Part shown: positions 33,038-41,758 of the stretch, one piece after another
Position numbering within the stretch: the first letter of the stretch is position 1
Layout of the letters: every line of letters begins with the position of its first letter
Origin: Candidatus Methylomirabilota bacterium
GTDB lineage: Bacteria; Methylomirabilota; Methylomirabilia; Methylomirabilales; Methylomirabilaceae
NCBI GenBank assembly: GCA_016207095.1
Contig: JACQQF010000070.1
Span: forward strand, 1 to 64,000
DNA: 64,000 nt
Direction of reading: 5' to 3'
Program-made: the position numbers and the translations under genes
The notes under the pieces: generated by a model
What the model saw: only the letters and a program-made list of their open reading frames with translations
What the model was told of the DNA's origin: nothing
Databases searched by the model: none

Positions 33038-34483
33038 CTACTCCAGCCCGTACTCTTTCCAGCGGCGAGCAACCAAGGTTATCGTGTCGGTGTCCATGAC
33101 CTGCTCCGCGGGCCACTCCCGCGTGAAGCCTTCTTCCTTCCACTTGCGGGTCCCGTCGATCCCCATCTTTGAGCCATACTTGGGTAGGCGACTCGCGTGG
33201 TCGAGGGTTTCGACCGGGCCCAGGACAAACTCGATATCGCGCTCCGGGTCGATGTGGTTCAGGACCTTCCAGGTGACCTCCGCCAGGTCCCGGACGTTCA
33301 CATCCTTATCCACCACGACGATCACCTTCGAGAACATCGCCTGGCCAAGGCCCCAGATCGCGTGCATGATCTTGCGCGCGTGCCCGGGATACTGTTTGTC
33401 GATGCTCACGATAAAGAGATTGTGGAAGATCCCCTCGAACGGCATGTGGAAATCCACGACCTCGGGCAGTTGCTTCCTCAGGAGGGGGCGAGTCAGCCGT
33501 TCCACAGCGGCGCCCATGTGGCAATCTTCCATGGGCGGGCGGCCGACGATGATCGTCTGATAGATCGGGTCGCGTCGGTGGGTGATGGCGGTCAAGTGAA
33601 AGACGGGATAGTGATCGGGGAGAGAGTAAAAGCCGGTATGGTCGCCGAAGGGCCCCTCCAGGCGCATCTCGTCGGGCTCCACGTACCCTTCAAGGACGAT
33701 CTCGGCGTTGGCCGGGACATCGAGCTCCACCGTCTCGCAAGGCACCAGTTCCACCGGGCGCTTCCGGAGAAACCCGGCGATGAGCATCTCGTCGATCCCC
33801 TCCGGCGCCGGCATGACCGCTGACAGTGTGGTTGCCGGGTCCGGCCCCAGCGCGACGGCGACCTCCGTGCGGCGGCCAAGGCGTTGGTTTTTTCTGTAGT
33901 GTCCGGCTCCGCCGTGATGGATGTGCCAGTGCATCCCGGCAGTGCGCCCGTCAAAGATCTGCATCCGGTAAAAACCGCAGTTTCGCGTGCCGGTCTCAGG
34001 GTCTTTCGTAAAGACCAACGGGAGGGTGATGTACTTTCCCCCGTCGAGGGGCCAACACTTGATCACCGGCAGCAGGTCGAACGACGGATCTTTGGTGATC
34101 ATCACCTCCTTGCAGGGACCATCCTTGACCCGTTTGGGAAGAAACCCGGCGAAGTCCTTGAGCCGTGGAAGCATCCGGAGTTTTTCGAGGAACCCTTCAG
34201 GGGTCTTCATCTCCAGGATGCCGTCCAACTCTCTGGCCAAGTCGTCCAGCGAGGCAAGCTGCAGGGCCATACACATCCGGTCCTCTGTGCCGAAGGCGTT
34301 GATCAGAAGCGGCATCGAGGAACCCTTTACCCGCTCGAAGAGGAGCGCAGGGCCGAAGTGTTTGCTCACCCGATCGGTGATCTCGGCGATTTCGAGAACA
34401 GGATCGACTTCCACCGTGACGCGTTTCAGGGATCCTTGCCTCTCCAGGGCGGCGATGAAGGCCCGAAGGTCTTCGTAGGCCAT
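33038..34483 (-). CDS. ubiD: UbiD-family prenylated-FMN decarboxylase
   Basis: 481 aa, a cytosolic enzyme that decarboxylates an aromatic or alpha,beta-unsaturated acid using prenylated FMN made by UbiX. The family opening MAYEDLRAFIAALERQGSLKRV, the metal/FMN loop NCGFYRMQIFDGRTAGMHWHIHHGGAGHY, and the catalytic E-x-x-R-x-E region in EPDEMRLEGPFGDHTGFYSLPD are intact. Likely role: a step in ubiquinone or futalosine-pathway menaquinone synthesis, which would supply the complex I acceptor. The exact substrate cannot be read from sequence. It lies 49 bp before the TlpA-like gene, probably co-transcribed. Confidence 0.92.
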   Translation of the reverse strand: MAYEDLRAFIAALERQGSLKRVTVEVDPVLEIAEITDRVSKHFGPALLFERVKGSSMPLLINAFGTEDRMCMALQLASLDDLARELDGILEMKTPEGFLEKLRMLPRLKDFAGFLPKRVKDGPCKEVMITKDPSFDLLPVIKCWPLDGGKYITLPLVFTKDPETGTRNCGFYRMQIFDGRTAGMHWHIHHGGAGHYRKNQRLGRRTEVAVALGPDPATTLSAVMPAPEGIDEMLIAGFLRKRPVELVPCETVELDVPANAEIVLEGYVEPDEMRLEGPFGDHTGFYSLPDHYPVFHLTAITHRRDPIYQTIIVGRPPMEDCHMGAAVERLTRPLLRKQLPEVVDFHMPFEGIFHNLFIVSIDKQYPGHARKIMHAIWGLGQAMFSKVIVVVDKDVNVRDLAEVTWKVLNHIDPERDIEFVLGPVETLDHASRLPKYGSKMGIDGTRKWKEEGFTREWPAEQVMDTDTITLVARRWKEYGLE

Positions 34484-34496
34484 AGCGACAATCTCC

Positions 34497-34612
34497 TAGC
34501 CAGCAATCAGCCGTCAGCAATCAGCCGTCAGCGGTCATCAAAGAAACCATCAGCCTTCAGCAACCAACTCTTAGCTGAATGCTGAGCGCTGATGGCTGAC
34601 GGCAGTTCTCTG
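34497..34612. repeat. Heptamer-phased inverted array, CAGCCGT family (upstream of ubiD)
   Basis: Left arm GTCAGCA ATCAGCC GTCAGCG..., right arm TGAATGC TGAGCGC TGATGGC TGACGGC. The period is 7 bp and the arms are inverse complements. It occupies the ubiD 5' flank and recurs in nuoE-nuoF and pilB-pilT. Confidence 0.8.
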
Positions 34613-34704
34613 TCACTATAACGAAGGGGGAAAGGGTCGGCAAGGGAAAACTCGACTCAAATCCTCCCGGTCCGATACCTGGCGCAGTCCCCGGCATATT
34701 GACC

Positions 34705-34734
34705 TTGACCATAGATGACCGGCGCCCCTATACT
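34705..34734 (+). promoter_or_regulatory. Sigma-70-type promoter of glnD
   Basis: TTGACC, 18-bp spacer, TATACT: five of six matches in each hexamer. It lies 160 bp before the glnD ATG, with a heptamer repeat array in the untranslated leader. No gene is seen in the rest of 34484-34896. Confidence 0.6.
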
Positions 34735-34778
34735 GACGTGACTTCGAGTACTTCCGGCCCCTGGGTGCCGGGTTGCAC

Positions 34779-34890
34779 GTTTGGCTTCGCGGTTCCAGGT
34801 TCCATGTTCCGGGTTGCGAGTTCGCCAACGCGTGAAATGTTCTTCAACGTGGAACCCGGAACTTGGAACGTGGAACACTTGTCAACGAGG
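34779..34890. repeat. Heptamer-phased inverted array, GGTTCCA/ACTTGGA family (glnD leader)
   Basis: GGTTCCA GGTTCCA TGTTCCG GGTTGCG on the left and ACGTGGA ACCCGGA ACTTGGA ACGTGGA on the right, phased at 7 bp. Same family as the nuoL1-nuoM1 array. It would form a long hairpin in the glnD leader RNA, just before the start codon. Confidence 0.8.
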
Positions 34891-34896
34891 TAACGA

Positions 34897-37683
34897 ATGG
34901 GCCCCACTCCCCGTCCCTTCATCAAGTTGCTTCGCCAACGCGTCGATGAGCCTCCTCAGGCCGGCGCGGTATCGGCGCCGTTCGAGGAGCAGCGCGGGCT
35001 GATCGGGGCTCTGCAGATTCTGCTGCAGGGCTCCCCACCGGATGAAGGTCTCGTTCCGGCTCTGAAGGGTTTCATCGCCGATGAGCAGCGGAAGATCTTT
35101 GAGATCCATCGGCAGGGTGGGAGCGGCCGGGAGGTGGTAGAGGCCATCACCGACCTTACAGACGCGGTGATCATCTCCCTGTATCGGCTTGCGGATGCGG
35201 CGTGTGATCCGGACCTCAGGCGAACCACCGAAGGGTGCGTGTTGATCGCGCTGGGGGGCTATGGCCGTCGAGAGTTGAACCCGGGTTCCGACGTCGATCT
35301 CATGTTTCTCTATCTCCGCCGCGCCGACGGCTACCTGAATGCCATTTTGCCTCCGGTGCTCAGTACGCTCTGGGATGTCGGCTTCGTCGTTGGACATAGC
35401 TCCCGCTCCATCGAGGACTGCGTCAGAATAGCCGAGTCCGACCCGACATCGCGAACCTCCATGATGGAGGCCCGTTACCTCGCCGGGCAGCAAGAGATCT
35501 ATCAAGCCTTCAGGGACAAGTTGGAGCGGTCAGTCTTCTACAAGCGGGCGAACGGCTTTGTCCAGCGGAAACTTGAAGAATCGCGTGAACGCCACCAGCG
35601 GTTCGGCGCCTCGATCTACGTGCAAGAGCCGAACATCAAGGAGGGTCCGGGTGGCCTCAGGGACCTGCATACCGCCATCTGGATCGCTCGCGTGACCCAG
35701 CGGACCGGCCCTCTGTCCGAACTGGTCCAGCGAGGGCTGCTCAGTCAGGAGGAGTCAGGACGTTGGGAGCTGGCCCTGGATTTTATGCTCCGTTTGCGCA
35801 ATGATCTCCATTACCTGTGTCGCGCCAAGAACGACGTGCTCTCCCTGTCGCTGCAAGAACAGGTGGCAGCCAACCTCGAGTTTTCAGACACCGATGGGTC
35901 CTATGCTGTAGAACAGTTCATGCAACGGTATTATCTTGCCGCGAAAGAGATCTCGCAGTTGTCAGAGCGATTGATCTCGCGCTGCACGCGAGGGAAGTCT
36001 CAGGTGGAGAGGGTGATGAATATACTGAAGGCGCGCGATATCGGCGACGATCTGACGGAGATCGATCGCCAGATCCATGTGTTGCCGAAAAAGCGAGGGT
36101 TGTTTCGGGAGGACCCTGTTCGATTGCTGAAGGTCTTCTGGTATGCACAGCAAATGGGATACCAGCTGAGCGCGGAAGTACAGGATTACATCAGGGCCGA
36201 TCTTCATCTCATTGACGAGGCGGTCAGGCGATCGAGTCGAGCGCTGGGGGTCTTTCTAGCGATTCTTCGAGAGCCGAAGGGGGTCGCTGGGTGGCTTCGC
36301 AGCATGCATGAGCTAGGGGTGCTCAGTGCCTACATCCCGGAGTTCGCCAAGCTGACCTGTCTGGTGCAATTCGACTTCTACCATAAGTACACCGTGGATG
36401 AGCACACCTTCCTCGCCATCGAGAACCTGGAGCACCTGGATGAGATCTCCGGTTTTTACGGCGAGGAGTTCCGCTCGATCGCGGCGGACGCGAAGAAGCT
36501 GGAGATCCTCCGGGTGGGGCTGTTGCTTCATGATATCGGCAAGGGCGAGGGGCGCGGCCACGTCCCAAAGGGGGTCGCCTTAGTCGATGCGATTCAGGCC
36601 AGGATCGGCCTTCCGGAAGCCGACGCCGACGACGTCCGATTCTTGGTGGCACACCACTTGGCCATGTCCCATGTCGCTCAGCGCCTGGACCTGGACGATG
36701 AGGCGATGGTCATCGACTTTGCCAAACAGGTTCAGACACTGGATCGCTTGAAGATGCTGTACCTCCTCACCTACGCTGACATCAAGGCGGTCGGACCGGA
36801 GGTATGGACCGAGTGGAAGGGCACGTTACTGTGGGAGCTCTACGTCAAGACCCATACCATCCTCACGAGAGGGATCCCGGAGGGCGAGGACGATCTCGCT
36901 CGGGCCGAACGAGTCAAGTCCCAGCTCGCGCAGGAGCTGTCGCCGGAGTTCACGGTTGAAACGGTCAAGCGGCATCTCCAGGAAGCGCCCACGCGCTATC
37001 TCCTGACGACGCCGTTGGGCAAGATCGCCTCTCACGTGCGTTTGATACAACGCGTGCAGCAGGGGGAGGAGGCGGCCAGCCAATGGGCGGCGTTCCCGTT
37101 GGCCGGATACTCCGAGTTCACCATCTGTGCCTATGGCCGCCACGGACGGCTTGCCCAGATCGTGGGGACCCTTACCGCCAACGGAATTAACATTCTCAGC
37201 GCCCAACTGTTCACGCTGACGAGCGGCATGGTGATCCGTCACTTCAGGGTGGACAACGGGAAGGGTTCTGCCATCGAGGACCCCAAGCTCTGGGAACGGC
37301 TGGTCGCCGATCTGCGGGATGTTCTGGCGGATCGGGTGAATGCCCGCGAACTGATCAAAAGCCGCAGGAAGGATGTCCTGGCTCGACCGCCACAGAAAGG
37401 CGCGTTGCCCCCGAGCAAGGTGGAGTTCGACAACCTGGTTTCGGAAGCCTACACCGTCCTGGATATCCGGACGCAGGACCGACTGGGGCTTCTGTACCTG
37501 ATCGCCAGCACCCTCTCCGAGCTCAGTGTGGATATTCGCTCCGCAAAGATTACCACCGAGGCCGAGCAGGTCGTTGACGTGTTTTACGTCACAAACAAGG
37601 ACGGGCGCAAGCTCTTGGACGAAGGGCGGAGAGAGCGGATCCGACAGGAACTGGAGCGGGCCCTCTCGGAGGGCTTCAATTAG
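34897..37683 (+). CDS. glnD: Bifunctional [protein-PII] uridylyltransferase/uridylyl-removing enzyme
   Basis: Nitrogen-status sensor that uridylylates PII at low glutamine and removes UMP at high glutamine. 928 aa, normal size. Nucleotidyltransferase motif: IALGGYGRRELNPGSDVDLMFLY (about residue 115). The HD hydrolase site is LLHDIGKGEGRGHVPKG (about 540). There are two C-terminal ACT domains starting near 740 (FTICAYGRHGRLAQIVGTL) and 850 (DIRTQDRLGLLYLIASTL). No clear Shine-Dalgarno is visible next to the ATG. The TAG stop is formed by the left flank of an inverted-repeat element. Confidence 0.95.
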   Translation: MGPTPRPFIKLLRQRVDEPPQAGAVSAPFEEQRGLIGALQILLQGSPPDEGLVPALKGFIADEQRKIFEIHRQGGSGREVVEAITDLTDAVIISLYRLADAACDPDLRRTTEGCVLIALGGYGRRELNPGSDVDLMFLYLRRADGYLNAILPPVLSTLWDVGFVVGHSSRSIEDCVRIAESDPTSRTSMMEARYLAGQQEIYQAFRDKLERSVFYKRANGFVQRKLEESRERHQRFGASIYVQEPNIKEGPGGLRDLHTAIWIARVTQRTGPLSELVQRGLLSQEESGRWELALDFMLRLRNDLHYLCRAKNDVLSLSLQEQVAANLEFSDTDGSYAVEQFMQRYYLAAKEISQLSERLISRCTRGKSQVERVMNILKARDIGDDLTEIDRQIHVLPKKRGLFREDPVRLLKVFWYAQQMGYQLSAEVQDYIRADLHLIDEAVRRSSRALGVFLAILREPKGVAGWLRSMHELGVLSAYIPEFAKLTCLVQFDFYHKYTVDEHTFLAIENLEHLDEISGFYGEEFRSIAADAKKLEILRVGLLLHDIGKGEGRGHVPKGVALVDAIQARIGLPEADADDVRFLVAHHLAMSHVAQRLDLDDEAMVIDFAKQVQTLDRLKMLYLLTYADIKAVGPEVWTEWKGTLLWELYVKTHTILTRGIPEGEDDLARAERVKSQLAQELSPEFTVETVKRHLQEAPTRYLLTTPLGKIASHVRLIQRVQQGEEAASQWAAFPLAGYSEFTICAYGRHGRLAQIVGTLTANGINILSAQLFTLTSGMVIRHFRVDNGKGSAIEDPKLWERLVADLRDVLADRVNARELIKSRRKDVLARPPQKGALPPSKVEFDNLVSEAYTVLDIRTQDRLGLLYLIASTLSELSVDIRSAKITTEAEQVVDVFYVTNKDGRKLLDEGRRERIRQELERALSEGFN

Positions 37684-37787
37684 TGCCGTTCCAACTATTT
37701 ACCGCGAAACAGTGAGGCTTAGCCGAAAGAGATGTATATGTCGGATACCAGTGTGCCGTTAGCCGCAACAAGTTGGAACGGCATTAG
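37680..37787. repeat. YTAG-flanked inverted-repeat element, copy 2
   Basis: Bounded by TGCCGTTCCAAC...GTTGGAACGGCA with TTAG on both sides. The left TTAG gives glnD its stop codon. The right end contains TTAGCCGCAACA as in copies 3 and 5. 108 bp, no ORF of its own. Confidence 0.8.
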
Positions 37788-37851
37788 CGCCGGGCCAGCA
37801 CAGTCAGTTGTTGGAAGCGCGGCGGAGGTCTGATGAGACTGAGGGGCTAGC

Positions 37852-38709
37852 GTGAGGGTCGGTGGCGGGACACGGCTGTTCGTGATCTTCGGCGATCCGG
37901 TTGAGCATAGTCTCTCGCCGGTGATGCAGAACGCCGCACTCCAGGCCGCCGGCATCGACGGCCTCTATGTCCCATGGCGGGTCAGGGCCCCAGGATTGTC
38001 GACCGCCTTGAACTCTCTTCGCTGGATGGAAAACTTCGGCGGGGCGAACGTCACGCTTCCCCACAAGGAACAGGCGGCCTCGTTGGTCGATGAACTCTCG
38101 CCGGAGGCTGCGTCGGTGGGCGCCGTGAATACCATCGTCTCCCGGGACGGGCGTCTTCTCGGAGCCAACACCGACGGGCAGGGGTTCCTTCGGTCGCTTC
38201 AGGAGGAGGGCGATTTCGTGCCGCGGGGGCGCCGGGCTGCGATTCTTGGAGCCGGCGGTGCGGCGCGCGCCGTGGTCTGGAGTCTGGTTGAAGCCGGCAT
38301 CGCGGAGCTCCTTATCCTGAATCGAACGAGCGAACGGGCCGAGTCGCTGGCTGACCTGGTCAGCCGAAGAATGGGGGTGTGGGCGCTCGGACTTGGGTTG
38401 GGCGATCCGCGAACTCCGGGGCAGCTTGCAACGTGTGCGCTTCTGGTCAATGCGACACCCGTCGGACTTCACCCTTCGGATCCCTCTCCGATCGAGCCGG
38501 CGCTCTTAGGGCCGCAGTGTCTGGTGCACGACCTGATCTACCGTCCTCGAGAGACAGCGTTACTCAGGGAGGCAAAGAGGCGAGGGTGTAAAGTCTTGGG
38601 TGGATTGGGAATGCTCCTGTATCAGGGGGCGCTGGCCTTCGAGCTCTGGACGGGGCGAAAGCCTCCGGAGCAGGCCATGAGGACGGCCCTCCTCCAAGCG
38701 CTCGCTTGA
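37852..38709 (+). CDS. aroE: Shikimate dehydrogenase (NADP+)
   Basis: Reduces 3-dehydroshikimate to shikimate in aromatic amino acid synthesis. 285 aa. Substrate motif GDPVEHSLSPVMQNAAL, catalytic Lys in GANVTLPHKE, NTDGQGF for the Asp partner, and the Rossmann loop AAILGAGGAARAVVWSL with NRTSER for NADP selection. GTG start. Normal length and all catalytic residues present. The pilB promoter overlaps its stop codon. Confidence 0.95.
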   Translation: MRVGGGTRLFVIFGDPVEHSLSPVMQNAALQAAGIDGLYVPWRVRAPGLSTALNSLRWMENFGGANVTLPHKEQAASLVDELSPEAASVGAVNTIVSRDGRLLGANTDGQGFLRSLQEEGDFVPRGRRAAILGAGGAARAVVWSLVEAGIAELLILNRTSERAESLADLVSRRMGVWALGLGLGDPRTPGQLATCALLVNATPVGLHPSDPSPIEPALLGPQCLVHDLIYRPRETALLREAKRRGCKVLGGLGMLLYQGALAFELWTGRKPPEQAMRTALLQALA

Positions 38710-38734
38710 CTTTTCCGAGATGGAGATAGATAAT
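38706..38734 (+). promoter_or_regulatory. Sigma-70-type promoter of the pilBTCSR genes
   Basis: TTGACT, 17-bp spacer, GATAAT: five of six matches in each hexamer. The -35 overlaps the aroE stop codon. It stands about 60 bp before the pilB start. Confidence 0.65.
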
Positions 38735-38792
38735 GCTCGGCAGCAAACGACTGACTTACCCAATGTGAGCCAGGAGAAGAGAGGGTACGCGC

Positions 38793-40499
38793 GTGGGATC
38801 CCAGCAACTCGGCCAGATGCTCTTGACGGCCAACCTGATCACCCCCAAGCAATTGGAGCGCGCCCTCGCCCAACAGAAGACCTTAGGGGGGCGGATCGGG
38901 TCGCATCTCGCCAAGCTCGGCTATATCAGTGAGGAGGAGATCTCGTCCTTCCTCAGCCGCCAGTACGGTGTTCCGGCTGCGGACCTTTCGAACATCAAGA
39001 TCGACCCCGCTCTCACCAAGCTTGTTCCCGCTGAACTCGCTGATAAACATTCGCTGATCCCACTGAGCCGAGCCGGGAGCGTCCTCACGGTCGCCATGGC
39101 GAACCCGTCCGATATCTTTGCCATCGATGATGTCAAATTCGTGACGGGTTACAACGTCAAGCCGATGGTTGCCCCGGAGTCCTCGATCCGGAATGCCCTC
39201 AATAAGCACTACGAGACGGCCGGCCGTGCCCGGACCTCGGTCAAAGACGTCCAGCAACAAGAACAGCCGGCGGCTGATAGGGATCAGCTGGAAGTCGGGG
39301 AAGTTAACCTGGCGGAGCTGTATCAAGCCACCGAAGACTCGCCGGTGGTCAAGCTGGTCAATCTCGTTCTGATCGACGCCATCAAGAAGGGCGCCTCAGA
39401 CATCCACCTGGAGCCGTACGAGAAGGGGTTTCGCATCCGCTTTAGGGTTGACGGCGTTCTCTACGAGGCCATGTCGCCGTTGCCATCGCTGCATGCTGCC
39501 GTAAGCTCCCGCGTGAAGATCATGGCGCGGATGGACATCGCCGAGCGGCGCATGCCCCAGGACGGTCGGATCAAGGTCAAGCTGGGGCAGCGGGAGCTCG
39601 ATCTTCGGATCTCCACAGTCCCGACGCTCTTCGGGGAGAAGGTGGTCATGCGGTTGCTGAACCGCTCGAGCCTCGAATTGGACATGGCCAAGCTCGGCTT
39701 CGAGCCGCAGGCCCTCACCACATTCGAGAAGGCGATTCTCGCCCCATATGGGATGATCCTGGTGACCGGCCCGACCGGCAGCGGGAAGACGACCACCCTC
39801 TATTCGGCGCTGACGCGCCTCAACCGCGCCGAGACCAACATCATGACCGCGGAAGATCCGGTCGAGTACAATCTTGCCGGGATCAACCAGGTCCAGGCCA
39901 AACCGGATATCGGTTTGAACTTCCCGGCCCTGCTCAGGTCGTTTCTCCGACAGGATCCTGACATCATCATGGTAGGGGAGATACGTGACTACGATACCGC
40001 CGAGATCGCGATCAAGGCCGCCCTCACCGGTCACCTTGTGCTGAGCACCCTGCATACGAATGACGCCCCGAGCACGGTGAGCCGGCTCATCAGCATGGGT
40101 ATCCCCCCGTATCTGGTCGCTGCTTCTCTCCACCTAGTCCTTGCCCAAAGGCTGGTGCGTCGGGTCTGCGTTGAGTGCCGTCAGGAGGTCACGGTCCCCG
40201 CTGTGGCCTTGCAGGATATCGGGTTCACTGAAGCGGAGGCCAAGGTGCTGATCTGCTATCGCGGCAAGGGGTGCATGGCCTGTAGTGACACCGGCTATCG
40301 AGGCAGGATCGCCCTCTTCGAGGTCATGCTGCTCAACGAGGAGATCCGAGAGGCGATCCTGCGTGGCGCTTCCGCCGTCGAGCTCCGTGAGTTGGGGCAC
40401 AACCATGGGATGATAACCCTGCGGGAGAGCGGATTGCAGAAGATGCGGGACGGCGTCACGACGCTCGACGAGGTCGCGCGGGTCACCAGCCTCTTTTAA
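38793..40499 (+). CDS. pilB: Type IV pilus extension ATPase PilB
   Basis: 568-aa hexameric ATPase that powers pilin polymerisation at the inner membrane. The N-terminal MshEN-type domain covers residues 1-150 (LGQMLLTANLITPKQLERAL), then come Walker A VTGPTGSGKTTTLYSAL (about 325), the Asp box DPVEYNLAGINQVQ, Walker B region PDIIMVGEIRDYDTAEIA and the His box LVLSTLHTNDA. The zinc-binding tetracysteine is CVECRQEV...GCMACSDTGYRGR. GTG start behind a GAGAAGAGAGGG purine run. First gene of a pilB-T-C-S-R cluster. Confidence 0.95.
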   Translation: MGSQQLGQMLLTANLITPKQLERALAQQKTLGGRIGSHLAKLGYISEEEISSFLSRQYGVPAADLSNIKIDPALTKLVPAELADKHSLIPLSRAGSVLTVAMANPSDIFAIDDVKFVTGYNVKPMVAPESSIRNALNKHYETAGRARTSVKDVQQQEQPAADRDQLEVGEVNLAELYQATEDSPVVKLVNLVLIDAIKKGASDIHLEPYEKGFRIRFRVDGVLYEAMSPLPSLHAAVSSRVKIMARMDIAERRMPQDGRIKVKLGQRELDLRISTVPTLFGEKVVMRLLNRSSLELDMAKLGFEPQALTTFEKAILAPYGMILVTGPTGSGKTTTLYSALTRLNRAETNIMTAEDPVEYNLAGINQVQAKPDIGLNFPALLRSFLRQDPDIIMVGEIRDYDTAEIAIKAALTGHLVLSTLHTNDAPSTVSRLISMGIPPYLVAASLHLVLAQRLVRRVCVECRQEVTVPAVALQDIGFTEAEAKVLICYRGKGCMACSDTGYRGRIALFEVMLLNEEIREAILRGASAVELRELGHNHGMITLRESGLQKMRDGVTTLDEVARVTSLF

Positions 40500-40502
40500 T
40501 GA

Positions 40503-40568
40503 CCATCAGCGTTCAGCCATCGGCGGTCAGCAGGCGTGCGGCTGTTAGCTGATTGCTGAGCGCTCACC
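40503..40568. repeat. Heptamer-phased inverted array, GTCAGC family (pilB-pilT)
   Basis: Units such as CATCAGC GTTCAGC CATCGGC GGTCAGC, with an inverse arm GCTGTTAGCTGATTGCTGAGCGC. Same family as the arrays at nuoE-nuoF and upstream of ubiD. Confidence 0.7.
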
Positions 40569-40579
40569 TTGAGGTGCGC

Positions 40580-41656
40580 ATGAATCTGCACGAGATGTTG
40601 AAGGAGATGGTGGACCGGGGCGCTTCCGATCTTCATCTCACCACCGGTGCCCCCCCCACGCTCCGTCTGCACGGCCTGATGTTGCCGCTTGGCGAATCTC
40701 CCCTGACTCAGGCGGAAACCAAAAGCCTGGCCTACAGTGTCCTGACTGATGCCCAGAAGCAGAAATTCGAAGAAGAGAAGGAGCTCGATCTGTCCTTCGG
40801 GATCAAAGGTCTCAGTCGCTTCCGGGCCAATGTCTACGTTCAGCGCGGAGCTGTGGGGATCGCGATCCGAACGATCCCGTACGCCATTCGCACCTTCGAA
40901 GAATTGGGCCTTCCCAAGGGTGTGGCCGATCTCTGCGAGAAGCCAAAAGGCCTGATCCTCGTGACAGGTCCGACCGGGTCAGGGAAATCGACGACACTTG
41001 CCACGATGATCGACAAGATCAACTCCGAGCGACATGAGCACATCGTGACGATCGAAGACCCCATCGAGTTCATGCACTCGAATAAGCAGTGCATTGTCAA
41101 CCAGCGGGAGCTGCACTCCGACACGCGATCGTTCTCGGAGGCGCTCAGGCGCGTCTTGAGACAAGATCCTGACAAGGTCCTCATCGGAGAGATGCGGGAT
41201 CCGGAGACGATTCAGACGGCGCTCACCATCGCCGAGACGGGGCACCTGACGTTTGCGACGCTCCACACCAACTCGTGCGTGGAAAGCATTAACCGCATCA
41301 TCGACGTCTTTTCTCCTCACCAGCAGTCGCAGGTCCGCGCCCAGCTCTCGCTCGTTTTGGAAGGGGTGCTGTGCCAGGCGCTCATCCCCAGAAGCGATGG
41401 CCAGGGGCGTGTGCTGGCCTTGGAAATCATGATCCCGAACCCTGCCATCCGTAATCTGATCCGCGAAGACAAGGTCCACCAGATCTACTCGGCCATGCAA
41501 ACCGGCCAGGAGAAGTTCGGAATGCAGACCATGAACCAGTCGCTCCTCGCTCACCATTTGAGGAGGACCATCACGCTCGAGGAGGCGATTCGAAGGAGCA
41601 CGATGCCGGACGAGCTGATGCAGATGATCCAGCGGGCCCAGAAGACGAGGGTATAG
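40580..41656 (+). CDS. pilT: Type IV pilus twitching/retraction ATPase PilT
   Basis: 358 aa from ATG 40580 (MNLHEMLKEMVDRGASDLHLTTGAPPTLRL, the normal N-terminus). The ORF track begins 9 codons earlier in repeat sequence. Walker A VTGPTGSGKSTTLATMID, Asp box EDPIEFMHSNKQCIVNQRE, Walker B region PDKVLIGEMRDPETIQTAL, His box HLTFATLHTNS and the AIRNLIRE motif of retraction ATPases (NPAIRNLIREDK) are present. Depolymerises pili for twitching. Confidence 0.95.
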   Translation: MNLHEMLKEMVDRGASDLHLTTGAPPTLRLHGLMLPLGESPLTQAETKSLAYSVLTDAQKQKFEEEKELDLSFGIKGLSRFRANVYVQRGAVGIAIRTIPYAIRTFEELGLPKGVADLCEKPKGLILVTGPTGSGKSTTLATMIDKINSERHEHIVTIEDPIEFMHSNKQCIVNQRELHSDTRSFSEALRRVLRQDPDKVLIGEMRDPETIQTALTIAETGHLTFATLHTNSCVESINRIIDVFSPHQQSQVRAQLSLVLEGVLCQALIPRSDGQGRVLALEIMIPNPAIRNLIREDKVHQIYSAMQTGQEKFGMQTMNQSLLAHHLRRTITLEEAIRRSTMPDELMQMIQRAQKTRV

Positions 41657-41750
41657 GTATAAGCTAGAGTGCAAAGGGTATAGGGTAGAGGGTATAGGGT
41701 TAAGTAGAAGAGAGGGCTTCTATACCCTAACCCCTAAACCCTGCCTTAGA
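41657..41750. repeat. Heptamer-phased inverted array, GGGTATA/CCCTAAA family (pilT-pilC)
   Basis: GGGTATA GGGTAGA GGGTATA GGGTTAA on the left; TATACCC TAACCCC TAAACCC on the right, with a short AGTAGAAGAGAGGGC centre. 7-bp phasing and inverse arms, but a sequence unrelated to the other families and more AT-rich. Confidence 0.85.
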
Positions 41751-41758
41751 GGGAAACG

